Source: Fennellomyces sp. T-0311 (lineage: Eukaryota > Mucoromycota > Mucoromycetes > Mucorales > Lichtheimiaceae). Taken from it: 64,000 nt of DNA. The translations under genes and the position numbers were made by a program. Location of the stretch: the NCBI GenBank assembly GCA_025266875.1, contig JALLLT010000003.1, positions 62,001-126,000 of the forward strand, written 5' to 3'. Positions 1 through 13,900 of the stretch are shown piece after piece. Below the pieces are notes generated by a model. That model made no database searches and had not been told where the DNA came from. It saw nothing but the letters and a program-made list of their open reading frames with translations. Position 1 is the first letter of the stretch; each line of letters opens with the position of its first letter.

Positions 1-589
1 GCTACTGCCACAGATACTAAATTAGGTGCTACCCAGCAGCAACTTCATGCGCTTTGGCCACTTTGAGCATACTTTCTTATACGACAGCTTTTGTGCACCG
101 TCAATTACTTGTTGCCATTGGCGATCTGGACACTCAATTCACACCGAGTTCGACTATTTCACTTGACCGGTTAACCTAACTATGTCTTTATCCGTGTTCT
201 TCTACCGGGTACGAAAAGTAGCAAGTTATTCTGCTTAAACTTTGGCTAGTTGACTCTTATTCTTGTAAGAGCATTTGCGGAAAGCATTGTGCTGACCACA
301 ACCCTCACTCTTTTCACTGGCCTGAGAGCAATTGGTATGGCGACAACACATAAACAAGTAGCATGATTCATTTTATGCCAACAGGACGATATTAAACTTT
401 CTAGTTTTGGGCCCTTTGGCGATTACGAACAACATGACGGATTTGGTAGTCACTCATGCTTTAACCTGTCGTTGCACTACTCCACTTCCGAAAAGTATAA
501 GCTCCAATTGTCCGCTTTAGTACAAAAACCACACGTCTACTTCATCTCGCTTTTACACACACGCCCTACCTTCATTTTCTCTTACAGCC
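1..589. other. Upstream region of STT4, no gene recognised
   Basis: No open frame of useful length and no recognisable protein similarity on either strand. It presumably holds the STT4 promoter and possibly the 3' end of a gene left of the window. I see no RNA gene or repeat here. Confidence 0.4.
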
Positions 590-3500
590 ATGAACGGGTA
601 TGTACACCAAACGAACATTAATTGTACGTTCCTGACACAAAAGCTGCAATAGCGTCGACTTTGACTTGCACTCGCAGATCCTTATGGGTCTCGCAGAAGT
701 GCTTGCGGATTCACGATCCAAAGCAACGTCTTCTGAAATCGACAAACTCATTTCCAAATGTCCACCCGTTCCCATTCCCGATGACAATGACAAGAACATT
801 TTCACTCGTGATCAAAAGCCAGATCTCGGTGCTATGGTAAGTTACTTTGACGCTGTATCCGAGCAGAAACTGACGTGTAGTTCGATAGACTTCTCGTAGC
901 CAACAGAGCTTGGCTGCTCTCGTAAAGTATGCTGTCAATGCAAGTGAAGAGCGTCAGTTGGAGCTCCTGCCCCGCTTGCTTGCCTATGTTCGCCATTTGC
1001 CGGCATATGAATGGAAAGAAGTGATGCTAGGAAAAGGTATTAATTAAAAAAGGGGTGGGACGAAGTGTTGTCTGGAGAACTAAATAGGCCTGTAGGAGTG
1101 CCACCTTCCGATGCCATCACATATAGCTTGGTCTCGGGTCTTCTCGAGATTGGCTTCAAGATTCCTGACACTTATCGGTACATCAATGATATTCTGTGGA
1201 GCTATGGTGAATCCATCATTGAGTTTATGAAGAAAGGTGATGTCGAATTCACTGTGTCGTTCATTCTTCCATCATTGGCCGGTCTTTCTCGTGCTCTCCA
1301 GCTCTCTCCTTTCCTGTATCGACCCAACCAGCTCCTGGCTTTATGCCACAACACCCAATTCTTGATCCAAGACGAAACTCTGGATAACATTCGTTCAGCC
1401 ATCACCGCTTGTCTCAAGGACCACGATCCATTGGCATACAGCCGTCGCGTACTCAACAAGTATTGGGAGGATGGGGTGCCACTTAGCAGCAACCGTGTTG
1501 TGCACGATCTCCTTATTATTCTTCGCAATGTCACTGCCCGTGTGATTGCCGACTCGAGACCGGATGCGCACACCCAAGCACCTTCGCCCGCTGCACCAAA
1601 GAAACTTCACTTGACACGCGATGTCGAACAGGCTTGGACCGAATTGATGCGAAAGACTGCATCTGGTGTGCGCCCAACTGCCCCCACTGATGTGGAAAAG
1701 GATGAGCTGCTCAACAAGAACATGCGAAGTGTTTATGTTACCAGCTTGGGTTACTATGAGGATATCAAGAAGTTTGCCGACAAGAGTACCGAGGACGGTA
1801 ACAAATGGGCTCCCGATGCTTACATGCACGAAATTATGGGCACTAGTTTGGTAAAGTGGTTGACTCTATTTTTTTTGGTACGAAGTCGTGCTCTAACGTT
1901 GGATATTGTAGCATGTGGCTGCATTGTCTTCGGTATATCTTCATGAAGTTGACGATGTTCTCATCGATCATATTTCCGAATGTCTTTTTGCTCCGTTGCA
2001 TGGAAACGACCCTTGGGTGCACGTTGCAGCACTTGACGCTGCTGTATTGCTCGCCATCAAGTAATAATGCTCTATATATATCTATTGACAAGGAACTAAT
2101 TGTTTTCTTTTAGCTTCTCTCACTTGAACAGTGACATGACAAATGCCATCTGCCGTTTCCTTGCCACGCCTTCTCCCGTATTTGAATTGCAGGCCGAGGA
2201 ATCCATCACTGTTCAACAATTCGCTATTGTGCGTCTGGCTCAGTGCGTGCAGGTATGTTGCCATCATAACTGACTCGAGGATTGCGTTGGCTAATAGATC
2301 CATGTCATAATAGACGAAGCCATCTGTTCAAGCTTCCCAGGCCGCTATCTCCACTCTGTACGCTCTGCTCAATGAGATTACTCGTTATAGTGACGAAGAT
2401 GCCGCAAATGGTGATCGCTTCAGCGTGTTTGGCAAGAATGTCATTTCAGGTGCACCAGATGCCGATCAATTGAGCGAGAAACAAAAGCAGCAAGTCTGCG
2501 CAAACGCTCTCTCCGCCATTGTTGGCGTGGCCGTCTATCTTAAAGATGATGCTGTAAGTACCAAAAAAGATCTATCATTTTTTTCTCTAACAGTTATGCG
2601 TAGATTATGGCTCAAGCTTTGTCTATGCTGGTGATGCGACGAAAGTCTCTCTCAATTGCTTCCACGGCATCGCTCACCTCGAAACTTGTGGATTTGGCCC
2701 TTGTCAGTCCCCCTTCAGTATTTGGCGATATCCTCCATTTCTTCTCAACATTGAGTCGTGAAGCTTTGACCATCGACAACAAGCAATTGACCACTGCTGT
2801 AAGTACAAAAAGTAATTACGATAGCAACATGTGCTAACATTTCATGCGATGCAGATCAACAATGCCCAACTCAACTTGGCTTCTCGCTTGTCTGCCAAAC
2901 CAGATTACTACCAAATCTATCTTCTCAACCTCCTGACCTTGTTTGTCGAGAACGGCAATACCATTCAACGCACCATGACCAAGAACAAAAAGGAGGCAGA
3001 ATATCCATTGGCATCCAAGCTCGGTATGCTCCTCCCGGTGTTGCGTACTCTTTTGGAGCACGAAGATTTCAACCCTCACTTGGATCCAAGCGAAGAGGCT
3101 GTATCACTGTTCCGCAACGCATGGTTCCATTGTGTTCTGTTTGGCTTCGTGACGGAATCGGTGTGGATCCGTGAATGGCATGACTCGTTGCTCGTTATCG
3201 CAAAGAAGACTCCTGTCTTGGTCACCGAAAGCGCGACCAACTACATTGAGAGTGATTTGGAGTACAACTCGGTCCTTCGTGGTGGCAACATGGCGGAACA
3301 CAACCTATCGTCCATGCGTCAACGGTTGACAAGTTATTTGCCATCACTTTCGTACGATATCAAGGGCTTCTCTTTTGCTCAAGTGGTGTTCTCTTTGAGC
3401 TTTTATCATATTGAAATGATGCGTAGCAAGATGGGCGACTGTAGCTATGTCTTACGCTACTTTATGAATGACGGTATCAACAACAGCTCCCTTGCCAATT

Positions 3501-6500
3501 GCTTGGAGACTATCACCGATCGTGTTGTTGGTGCTTTTGTCAAGGATTCTGCTAGCAAGGCCTCTGTTCAGGGCATTTCCGCCGAATTGAGTGAACAGAT
3601 GGCTAGTATTCTCAAACTGACATGCCATCGCTTGAAGAAGGTGCATGAATTGGCTATCAAGTCTGCTGAGCGTATTGTTGCTGCATTCCCCCAAGTTTTT
3701 GCCGAAAAGTCATTGATCACTTTGTTGTTGGAGCTTGTTCAATTACTTTGGCTCAGCTGTGAATCCGAATACCGTGAAGAGGTATGTTGAGGAACACCGG
3801 ATAGCCTATTTACTCTTTACTGATTCATTTTCGATAGTACTCACCTGTTTTCCACTTTACCTCTCCACGCGTTAATGTGACTCTTGAATTGGGCGATTCA
3901 TATGCCTATCGTCACGAGATATGCACCCGTCTCTATGAGAGTGCGAAGAAATGGCTTCATATTTCTATGGACAGAGCACCACTGGAGATCAACGGCCTCT
4001 TGCAGGATTATTTATCCGAATTTGACCGGTTCTCTTCTGGTCAACCCATCGATGCTGCCCATATGGGTCGCTCTTTGGCCTTGGAGATCGGCAAATCTGC
4101 TTCGAAGAACCAACTGTCAGTTGGTACGTAAAATAACAGTAGCTACGAAAACGGATCACTAACATTTGTATAGAATTTGTACCCAGAGTTCCTCGCATCC
4201 TTCCCGATGAGTCGTCCGATTTTGTCAGCGGCTTCACTTCTCGTCGATTCTATATCGGTGAGATCAGCGGTATCGAATATCTTTCTGGGATTCGCGAGCA
4301 AACAGGTAAATACCATATTCTCTGACCCATATGATCTAAGACTAAAACTTGGTCCATGAAGAAAAACTACCCGACGCCAAGACTGGTAGTGGGCTATCCG
4401 AGCAAGTCGCTTTTGTCTTGGAAAACTTGGAAGCATTGCTTGTGGATATCAAGCAAAAGCACCACGTCTCGGTGGAGCGTGTCCATCGCACATTGCATCG
4501 TGCTGCAGCCTACGCAATTGCCCTTCCCAAGATCCATCCTGACCTTATCCGATACTTGGTCCGTATTCCTGTGCACATGTTTACGCCCGAATCACTCGAT
4601 ATCGGCACAACTGTGTGGAACTGGATGCTTGTGGAACGCGCCGATGTCGAAAAGCGTTTGATGGTTGAAATGTTGAGCATGTGGCATTGGGCTCAGAAGC
4701 ATCGCAAGGGCTTGTTCTCTCCTGTTTTGAACTCCAAGCACCCGTTTGTTGCAAAGATGACCAATGATCCCTCTGATAAGGCTGTATGCGATAGCAACCA
4801 CCGTGTTGCCACATTCTTGTTCACTCCTCACCAAACTTGGATCAAGTTCTTGAGCAGCCGATTTTACTCGATCCGTCATCGTAGCAGACATCTTGTCAAT
4901 ATGTTTGTTCGTCTGTTGCAAGAATCGTTCCAGAACGGTCATTTAATGAGCACTCATGCTTTGGCACGCCCCGTTCGTTTCCAACTTTTGTTATTGGGTA
5001 CCAAGATTCTGCAATCCACTCGTATGGAAGCACTTGCTGAACACAAGTTCAGATCCTTGGTGTACGAGTGTGCATTCAATTGGTTCTCTTTGGAGCCAAG
5101 GTATGTTGAAACTTAGTGTTAACAAAAGTGGCATGGTAATAACGTTAGTATAGATGGCATTATGGCTCGCGCAAGAGTCTTGCATTGATGGAGTATAAGA
5201 TTTTGACCGACTTTTACAATGCTGTTGTCAATGATACTCCCAACTTGAGCTATCTTGTTACTAGCTCGCCACTCAAGAACTCTAATTCCAAGATTGCATC
5301 CGGATTGTACATGTTCCTGAATGGTAACTATCGATTATATTCATCGAAAAAAAACATTCAATAATTCTGTATCATTTCAGATAAAACCAAGGATGACGTT
5401 ATTCGCCAGCATCATCTTGCCAAGAAGCTGTTGATGTTGTTCTTGGAAAGTGAATTGACTCGCTTGTCTGTCTGGTGCAACCCATTGAACTCGATGGGCC
5501 ATGGCAACCCAGCCTGTTTCACGGGAAGCACTGAAAAGTCCATGGTGATGGAAGTAAGTTTGTTTAGAGATGCATATTGTCATGGAAACTTAAATAGGTT
5601 CTGTGACAGGAATCGTGGAAGGAAATCGTGCGCTTTGCTTGGGAACTCTCCCCTCGCTTGGCTGTTCAAATGAATGCTCGCTTTGTCCAACCCATTGTCC
5701 ACCGAGAATTGCATCGTCTGATCGCAAACAACACGCTTGATGTGGTCGATGTTCCCGAGGCTCTGGTTATTCTTCTCGGCGACCGACTTGTGCCTAACGC
5801 CAAGCTTGACTTGAAGCATCTGCAATACTGGGCTCCAGTTCCAGCCATCACTGCTGCCAACTACTTCTTGCCTGCGTACAACAACAACCCATTGATTCTG
5901 CAATACGCTATGCGTAGTTTGGAATACTATCCTGTGGATACCGTATTCTTCTATATTCCACAGATCGTGCAGGCGCTGCGTCACGACGAGTTGGGCTATG
6001 TCGAAAAATATATCATGGAAGCTGGTCAGGTGTCCCAGCTCTTTGCACATCAGATCATTTGGAACATGAAAGCCAATTTCTTTGTCGATGCGGACAAGGA
6101 GTGCCTGAAACCTGATGCGTTGAAGCCCACTTTGGAACGTATCATCGAGAGCCTCGTCAATTCCTTCACTGGCGAAGACCGCGAATTCTACGAACGTGAA
6201 TTCAAGTTCTTCAAGGAAGTCACTGCTATCTCTGGCTATTTGAAGGAGTACATCAAATATGGTCAGACTGAAAAGAAGCCACTTCAGAAGGTAACTTAGT
6301 TGAACTCGTCTTTTCCTTTTATTGCTTTTACTAATATTTTTTCAGAAACGTCTTGATGAGGAACTGGCCAAAATTAAGGTCGATGTTGGTGTTTACCTGC
6401 CTAGTAACAGTGATGGTCGTGTTATCGACATTAACCGTACATCCGGTAGACCTCTTCAGAGTCACGCCAAGGTAAAGGTCGATTTTCTCCAAATACACGC

Positions 6501-7487
6501 AAGATAACTAATTTGTAATCAAACAGGCTCCATTCATGGCCACTTTCAAGATCGAAAAGGACGTTGAAGATACCGATTTGCTCGGCAAAGCCATGATTGA
6601 GAGCGAAGATGGCGACGAAGTTGAAGCCAAGAAGCGTACTGTGCAAATTTGGCAAGGTGCCATTTTCAAGGTCGGCGATGACTGTCGTCAGGATGTGCTT
6701 GCGCTCCAGTTGATCTCTGTGTTCAAAAACATCTTTACTGGTGTCGGTATGGACTTGTATGTCTATCCCTACCGTGTTGTTGCAACTGCTCCCGGTCAAG
6801 GTGTCATTGACGTTATTCCTCGATCCATCTCTCGTGATCAACTGGGCCGTGAAAAGGTCAACAGCATGTACGACTACTTTGTAGCCAAGTACGGTGGTCC
6901 ACATTCGATTCATTTCCAACGCGCAAGAAACAACTTTGTCCAGAGTTTGGCTGCGTACTCTGTCATTTCGTATGTGCTTGCCATCAAAGATCGTCATAAT
7001 GGTAACATCATGTTGGATGATGATGGTCATATTATCCATATCGGTAAGTTTATACTTGACATGGTTTATGTGGACTGAAACTAAAGCCGCACGTTGAATA
7101 GATTTTGGTTTCATTTTCGATATCGCTCCTGGTGGTATTACCTTCGAAAGCTCTCCGTTCAAGCTTACTACGGAAATGATTCAGGTCATGGGCGGTGCTT
7201 CGGATGAACAGGCTTTCAGACAATTCTCGGAATTGGTCGTCAAGGCTTATTTGGCAAGTCGACCTTACGCTGACCAGATTTGTCAGATTGTCACGCTCAT
7301 GTTGGACTCGGGTCTTCCATGCTTCAAGGGTGAGACTATTAAGCGTTTGCGTCAAAGATTCCAGTTGGATCGCTCGGAACGTCAAGCTGCCGACTATATC
7401 ATGATGCGCATTCGTGACTCTTTCGAAAACCAACGTACTGTCTTGTACGATTACTTCCAGAAATTGACCAACGGTATTCCTTACTAA
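590..7487 (+). CDS. STT4: Phosphatidylinositol 4-kinase type III alpha (Stt4/PI4KA)
   Basis: Makes PI4P from phosphatidylinositol at the plasma membrane, feeding PI(4,5)P2 synthesis and cell-wall and actin signalling (family knowledge). The spliced product is roughly 1,900-1,950 aa, normal for Stt4. The long N-terminal helical part is followed by the lipid-kinase unique region and a C-terminal PI3/4-kinase domain. That domain shows the catalytic loop DRHNGNIMLDD (D codon at 6989) and, across an intron, IDFGFIFD (about 7102 on), with the DDCRQD nucleotide-binding region near 6680. The gene has about 17 short GT-AG introns, and the frame stays open to a stop at 7487. The start is uncertain. ATG at 590 joins in frame to the exon at 678 if the donor after codon 4 is used; the first ATG inside the open exon is 684. 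No truncation seen. Confidence 0.93.
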
Positions 7488-8808
7488 AGAACCCAATAAA
7501 CCGATTTTCTTCCTCCAGTTCGTGGGGAGCTTCAACTCGAATACATATTATGCTCTGGCTACTAATGCACAGGGCATACTTTCGGATTTATTTATAAGAA
7601 TGGCTACTCCAAGCAGACAGGATTAACGTTTAATTACCTGAGCACCTTTCTCGGTGACTGCATCTCATGCGCGCGATCACTTTCCTGTACAAGTTTACCA
7701 ACATTAATGTAAAAGTTGTGTGTCTTCTTTCTATTGTTTACTATTACATTCTACATCTTCAAAATTTGTGTGCCGTTCAGGACAGTTCAGCGTCCCCTTG
7801 AAAGAAACAAGGAAAACTTTACAAAGATTCCGTCTCCTCGCGGACCCAAGTGTGTAACCCCTCCCCTCACCAATGCAAGTAGCTTACGTATATCTACTAG
7901 TTAAAAGGAGTAAGGAAAGTTATCAAGCTACTTGCCCGCATAAATATATAATTGCTTACTTATGTTGCAAAAAAGAGAGAAATGGAGCATCATTCCACAT
8001 GAAGAAATGAAGAAAAAGGTCAGTGGCTCCGCGTGGCTTTTCTGTATTAGACCAGGCTTTCAATAGACTTACGGCGGCAGTACTATCATGGGTATACTGT
8101 ATGGTACATCTGCTTTGGGCATGTTTTCAAGACTCAGCAGCATCACAAACTCTCGTCGTTAAATTGTGTGGAAAGCTGACATCACATCTGACGCAGTAAA
8201 TAGCTCAGACCAGACAATGTATCTCTCTATCCTGGGATGTGGACAGAGCTTCTGCACACAACAATAGTTGTTGATCATTACTGTACGATGTAACAACTTT
8301 TCGAACCATTTTAGCGAGCAATTAAGCAAAACTTTCCAATTCGTACACGAATGAAAGAGGACAGCAAAAGTTCTTTACAGCACTTTCTATTATAAAACTC
8401 TAAATATCAGTCAACGCATGTTTGGACATCTATCACGTTATATTTGAACGAGACGAAAGAAGGAAAAGCATTGATTAGGTGTGGATTTAAACAAAAAGCA
8501 ATGTTCGTAGATAAACTAACGCTCTCGAATACGACTGCCATTACACATGGTCCAAGCGACGAATGAAACATGCCCTCAAAATACGTCATCAGAGAAGTTC
8601 CCGATGGCCAAGGGGGGCAAAGGAGGGCCGAGGATGGCTTAAATTTTACATTTGGCTGACCCCCACCGGGCGATGACTAGAATGGCTTTTGAGCCTTTCG
8701 CAAAGGCCAGAATTCCTTTCTTACCTTTGAGACGCCTTTGGATTGTCTTTATATCGGCTCTGGCATACCTTTTCATCGGCTCAAAATTCAGTCGAAACAC
8801 AGCGTAAA
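7488..8808. other. Intergenic spacer after STT4
   Basis: About 1.3 kb without a convincing gene. A perfect short hairpin, GCCTTT-CGC-AAAGGC, near 8693 looks like an outlying relative of the 22-bp repeat array that follows. Frames on both strands are short and unrecognised. Confidence 0.4.
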
Positions 8809-8998
8809 GCCTTTCTATAGACCATCGAACGTCTCTTTGGAGACTGTTGAATGTCCTTCTGCAGACTATCGAATGCCTCCTTGAAGGCCATTTAGTGTCT
8901 TTCTATAGACCGTCGAATGCTTCTCTGAAGACTTTTGAATGTCTCTGTATAGTCAATCACCTGTCTTTCCATAGACGATTAAATGCCTTTGCAACGCC
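8809..8998. repeat. Degenerate 22-bp tandem array with hairpin-forming units
   Basis: Eight units of exactly 22 bp run from 8809 to 8984, and a partial ninth ends at 8998. Units begin GTCT or GCCT and most carry a complementary AGAC or AGGC about 10 bp downstream (for example GTCTTTCTATAGAC, GTCTCTTTGGAGAC and GCCTCCTTGAAGGC). They are followed by a spacer like CGTCGAAT. Units differ from each other at many positions, but the period is kept without indels. Function unknown. Confidence 0.85.
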
Positions 8999-9099
8999 TT
9001 ACAGGTGCATTATTGATACATGAACAGCTTTTGATAAGAAACAACTGTTAATTACATAATTGCCGCCATGAAAAAAAAAAACGTTTATTCGTTTGAATT

Positions 9100-10278
9100 T
9101 TAATCATCAAAAAATGAATCTATTATTGCCTCTTTGTCCCCGCGAAATCCTCCCGTGCCCGTAAACACGGCATCTGTCACGTATGACTCCGTTTGTTCCC
9201 AGTCAATTTGTTGCTTTGACCCGTCGCTCTTTATCAGGGCATGGTATATAATAGCCCAGTCCGAGTTACAAGAGAAGTCCTGCCTGTAACCCGGGCGACT
9301 GGGATCATTTGCCCCAGATGCCACGCGATAGTACATCTGTATATATAAGGTAAGACTGAAGTAAAAATATATATTAGTTATGAAATTACCGCTAGGCCGA
9401 CGAGAACAATAATCTCGCGCGTGATACGCGTTATGGTTTTTGGCAGCCTTGGTCTGCCAGATGTTTCGCAAAACATCACCTTCTTGATGCAATCAATAAG
9501 TGCATCACTTTGGAACTTCTGGCCGTTGCTGCTGTACCCTCGGCGGAGGAACCTGTGAGATATACCATATGAGCAATTGTATATATCCAAGCGGCATATT
9601 GTACTCACCTCTGCTTCTCCAGCAACTCCGTGTAGTACTCCTTGTTGCGGTTACCCGGGATGGTAACAGCATCGATTGTAAAATCGAAGCCAAAGAACGA
9701 GTACGTGTCCAAAAACTCACGGACACTGTTGTGCATAGCCGTGCGGCGTGCACCAATGACTGTTGTATACTGCTCAAATGTACTGTAAGGATATGGAAAT
9801 TAATTGTCAACAATCGTTAAGCTTACGGCAGTCACTAGGTTCTGGGATATCGTGTAATGAACCAGCTCGCCCTGCTGGACCCCATTGATTTTCATAACCA
9901 AGTCCAGTACACGCCGGCTTGTTTCTTTGTACGCGTCGCGCAAGGGAAAAGCATTGAGTAAATAACTGTCAAGAGCTGAAAGCTTAACGAAGTCATGCTC
10001 CTTGGTGGAATCACGTTCAATCTTCAGCTCAATCCTATAAATCAATTTAATAATTAAGAAACAGTAGGCGGAGGTGGTACAATTATTTACGAGTGCTTCT
10101 TCAATTGGCTTTTGTCTAGAACTGGTTCTTCTGTTTCTGCACGCGAGTTCCTTTGAGCGGTACGCTCGTACATGGCCTGCTTTTTGGATACGTGCTCTGT
10201 CGTATGGTTGTCGCTGTCGCTTTCTTCGTCCGCATTGGAGTAAAAAAAAGATTTCTGTCGCTTCAAAGTGCCCGTCAT
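9100..10278 (-). CDS. Uncharacterised protein beside the transposase (possible DUF6532-like)
   Basis: Five exons joined by short GT-AG introns (near 10090, 9830, 9610 and 9390) give a protein of about 320 aa starting at ATG 10278. The N-terminus is hydrophilic and low in complexity. The middle and end form a helical domain with FLDTYSFFGFD, then KFQSDALIDCIKKVMF, and finally a segment with PKTITRITREII running into an Ile/Val/Leu-rich stretch. This layout (a 'fl...yff' helix, then 'kFqs.aiid.i..v.F', then an Ile/Val-rich helix) is reminiscent of the fungal DUF6532 family, but this is my impression without a search. It is divergent from the Plavaka transposase, with start codons 640 bp apart, so the pair may share a promoter or belong to one element. 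No catalytic motif recognised. Confidence 0.6.
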
Positions 10279-10918
10279 GTTGATGAAAATGAAAAAGAAA
10301 AGATGCTTAGGATGAGATAATTCAGCTAGGTATTTTAATAGATTACACTGGAATGTGAGTAGCTCAAGAATGTGCTATGCGTTACACAGTCTGTACCCCC
10401 TGATTATGAATGTCCCGTGTTTAACCACCCATCCATACAAGCTTCACAGTGTTGTCATATGTCACTCTAACTCAACGACTCACTCCTTGAAGCAGCTTTA
10501 TAGTTCGCTTTCACTTACCGGCCAGAAACGTTTAGCATTATAACAATATACTAAAATTGGTACTCAGTGATATGTGTAATGCAAGGCTGCATAAGTGTAA
10601 ATGATGTCTGTGGTTTCATGCATAATCGGCAATTAAGGAGGTACATTAATTTTTGCTCGGTTGTCCGTGTGAATACGTACAGGTACCTACCTGCTGTTTC
10701 AGTCGGTATCATATATTGAGCGGCTGCAGAAAAAAACGTGTAAAAGGATAAATGCACATATTGCCACACATGTTATTTAGGTAGATTTTTTTTAATTATC
10801 CTCGTGCATAGCAATTTGCGTGTCGCATTTGGATCATTACATGCTTTACATTTGTGTGAACGTTTATATTTTCTTATTACCTGTATACGCCAATCAGTAA
10901 TCAATCGAAGAACGAATA
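10279..10918. promoter_or_regulatory. Divergent intergenic region between the accessory gene and the transposase
   Basis: 640 bp lie between two divergent start codons (10278 on -, 10919 on +). No coding potential seen. By position it must hold both promoters. I could not identify terminal inverted repeats in it. Confidence 0.45.
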
Positions 10919-13900
10919 ATGACAAGCGGTCCATGTCCATTTGACAGATGTGGCTACAAACCATACAAGAATGTGCAGTCTCATATCCAACGTGCACATC
11001 CAAATGAACCGTTACCCGACAGAATTTTTACCGAATCTGTATGATTAATTGCAATAATCATACTTACAGCTTATGTAACTAACTCTAGGTTGCTTGATTT
11101 CGCCAAAATCAGGTGGGAACTAGACAATTAGGTTCGCGTAAACGCCCTCCCCAATCTGACAATAGCGAAGAGCCTTCTCAAAGTGAAGAGATACGGGAGA
11201 CCCAAAAAAACAGCTTGCGTGAAGGTTAGTAGGGCTTCACTTTAAACATTTTAGTGATTGAAATGCGGTCGTATACATATAGAAAAGAGCTTTGAGTCAC
11301 CAAAGGATTACGGTGAATTTATTGTCGAAGATCTTCATAAATTTAATGCATTGGAAAAAGCTATAATCAGGTTCACTCTTGATAATGAGCTGTCACATAT
11401 TCAATACGAGCGGTACGTAATATGACTGTACTAGCATTAAACGATGGATTTATGCTGAGATATTTCAACATAGGCTTGTTTGTATTCTAGAGCGTGCGCG
11501 GAGAAGCGAAGAAGTGATTTCATGTAGGACATGGGAGACTGTAAGAGAAAGGGCCAAGGAAACAGTTAAAAAACAGAATCTTGTGAGTAGCAAGCAATAA
11601 TTAAAGAATTTTCGCTCACTAAGTTTTGCAGGATTTCAAGGAATACGCAATCGATGTAAACACAGTCAAAGACTTCCCTGAAAACAAACAGCTTTTGTTT
11701 CAGTCTTCGATCGGGAAGCAACCCACTTTATATTATCGCGACATTTTTGACGTGTCTGAGAGCATATTTAGTGATCCAAGTTTTCAAAACCATATTGTTT
11801 TGACGCCATCAAAACTATACCGAGGAGATGAGCGTGTATATACCGAGATACATACTGGAGATTGGTGGAACAATGCGCAGGTAAAATTTCTACCCCGCGA
11901 TATGAAATGCTTTACAGTTTTGCCTTGATACAAATAGTCTAATAGCAAGGCGTTACTATTGACTATATAGGAAGAGATCGGAAAGGATAAAGTTGTCTTG
12001 TCCATAATGCTGTCATCGGATCAAACTGTGATCTGGGAAAATCAGCGCTATAAAGCTTGGCCGGTGTATATTAAGCTCGGTGGGTTAAGGCTTACATTTG
12101 CACTTCAAACTCATAAAAATATTGCATGTAGGAAACGTACCAATGTCGATTCGTAACAAGTACAGCTCTAGATCTGCTCGTACGCTCGCTTATCTTCCAA
12201 TTATTGAATCGAAGGCGTACGGCAAATCGGATTGGTTCCGCATTGCAAAGAAAGCAATATTCCATCATGCAATGTCCGTTATATTGGAGCCTTTCACCAA
12301 GAAAAACGAGTAAGCGTACGATATATAATTTATACTCTTGTGAACTAACAAGTTTATAAAAGATTTCTGATGCGTGGTCCAATGAACTTGCTCTATAATT
12401 GCGTTCCATTCCTCGCAGCGTATACCGCTGATTATCCTGAACAGTGAGTTCGAAATATGTATAGAAAAAAAACAGGAATAGCATTAACGAGTGCCGGTAA
12501 AGGTGCTTACTTGCAACAACTCGCCAAGGCGACAGTACTAAATGTCCCTGTCCTCGGTGTACCATAACAAAGGACTTGCTGCATGATCCTTCCTCAAAGC
12601 ATCCATGTGCTAAACCTCGAACTAACAAGGATTCGAAAGAACTGTATTGGGAGGTAAAAGGCGCACCGAATAAAAGTAAGGCAGAGGACATCTGTAAAGA
12701 GCATTCGATACATCCAGTATATGTGAGTACTTTTACAAACGTCTCCATTTGTAATGCATATATATAACAACCAATTAACGAACGCGACATGGGCGGCTAG
12801 AATGCATTTTGGGACTTGCCACGATTTGACATACATTCAGCATTACTAGCAGATGACTTGCACCAGCTAGGAGATGTTCTTGGTGATCACCTTATGAGCT
12901 TTATCGAGGAACTTATAGTCAATGAGCATGGAAATGAGGCATTGGACACGGTTACTGCACGGTAACTTGAAATGTTTCCGCTCTATTGAATACGTCCTTT
13001 ATTAATTATTATGTGACAAAGGGCGAGAAACCTACCAAGATATCGTGGTTTACGACATTTCGAGAACGGTATTTTGCCATCATGCTTAAAAAATGCGACA
13101 TATCACGAACTTGTTGATTGTATGAAGGTGATAGCAAAGCAGTATTGGCTCCTCTAATCAACACTTGTATCTAACTGTGTGTTTTTATTCATACGATAGT
13201 GCCTGCTACCTTGCGTCTACGATTTAATCCCATCGCAGGCAGCAATGTGCTTTAGATACTTCATTGACTTTTGGTTTCTAGCAGCGGCAAAAGAACATGA
13301 TGAAACATCGCTGACTTTTATGGAAGAAACTTTGGAGAACTATGTTCAGTCTAGCTCTATATTCATTCCTTTGTCACCGGTGAGTTGTAAAAAGCGGATA
13401 TAAGAAACAATAGTAGAGCATAGCGCTTATACTAACGTATAAACATAACCTATTGAACATTTTAGACTGGTCTCAACTTCCCGAAGCAGCATGCACTTTC
13501 CAAATATGTCGGTGACATTCGCGAAAAAGGAATAATTTGTAACTACAGTACAACACAAACCGAAAATCAGCATAAGTTCGACGCGAAAAAGCCAGCAAAA
13601 CGAACAAACAGGCAACGCTCCACTTTCACAGGACAAGTCAGTGAACATATTTTTTAGATTTATGTAGTTGAAGGATCTTTACTTAAACAGCATGAGATAA
13701 GGCGGTAGAATTCATAAGCGTTCGTGACGCACTTCTGGTGATGACGAGCTCTACCAAACCTTTTTCTGACACCAGCAAGTTTTCGAATCGAATAACAGAG
13801 CACAAGTTTATGTCTCCGGACAACGGCGAAACAACAATAGATTCCCTATCGGAAAACAATCTATACAAAGATTTAGAATCTATAATCGAAGGATACATCG

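Noticed and set aside
6431..7162. 243-codon open frame on minus strand
   Set aside because: It is entirely antisense to the STT4 kinase domain, whose motifs on plus are unmistakable.
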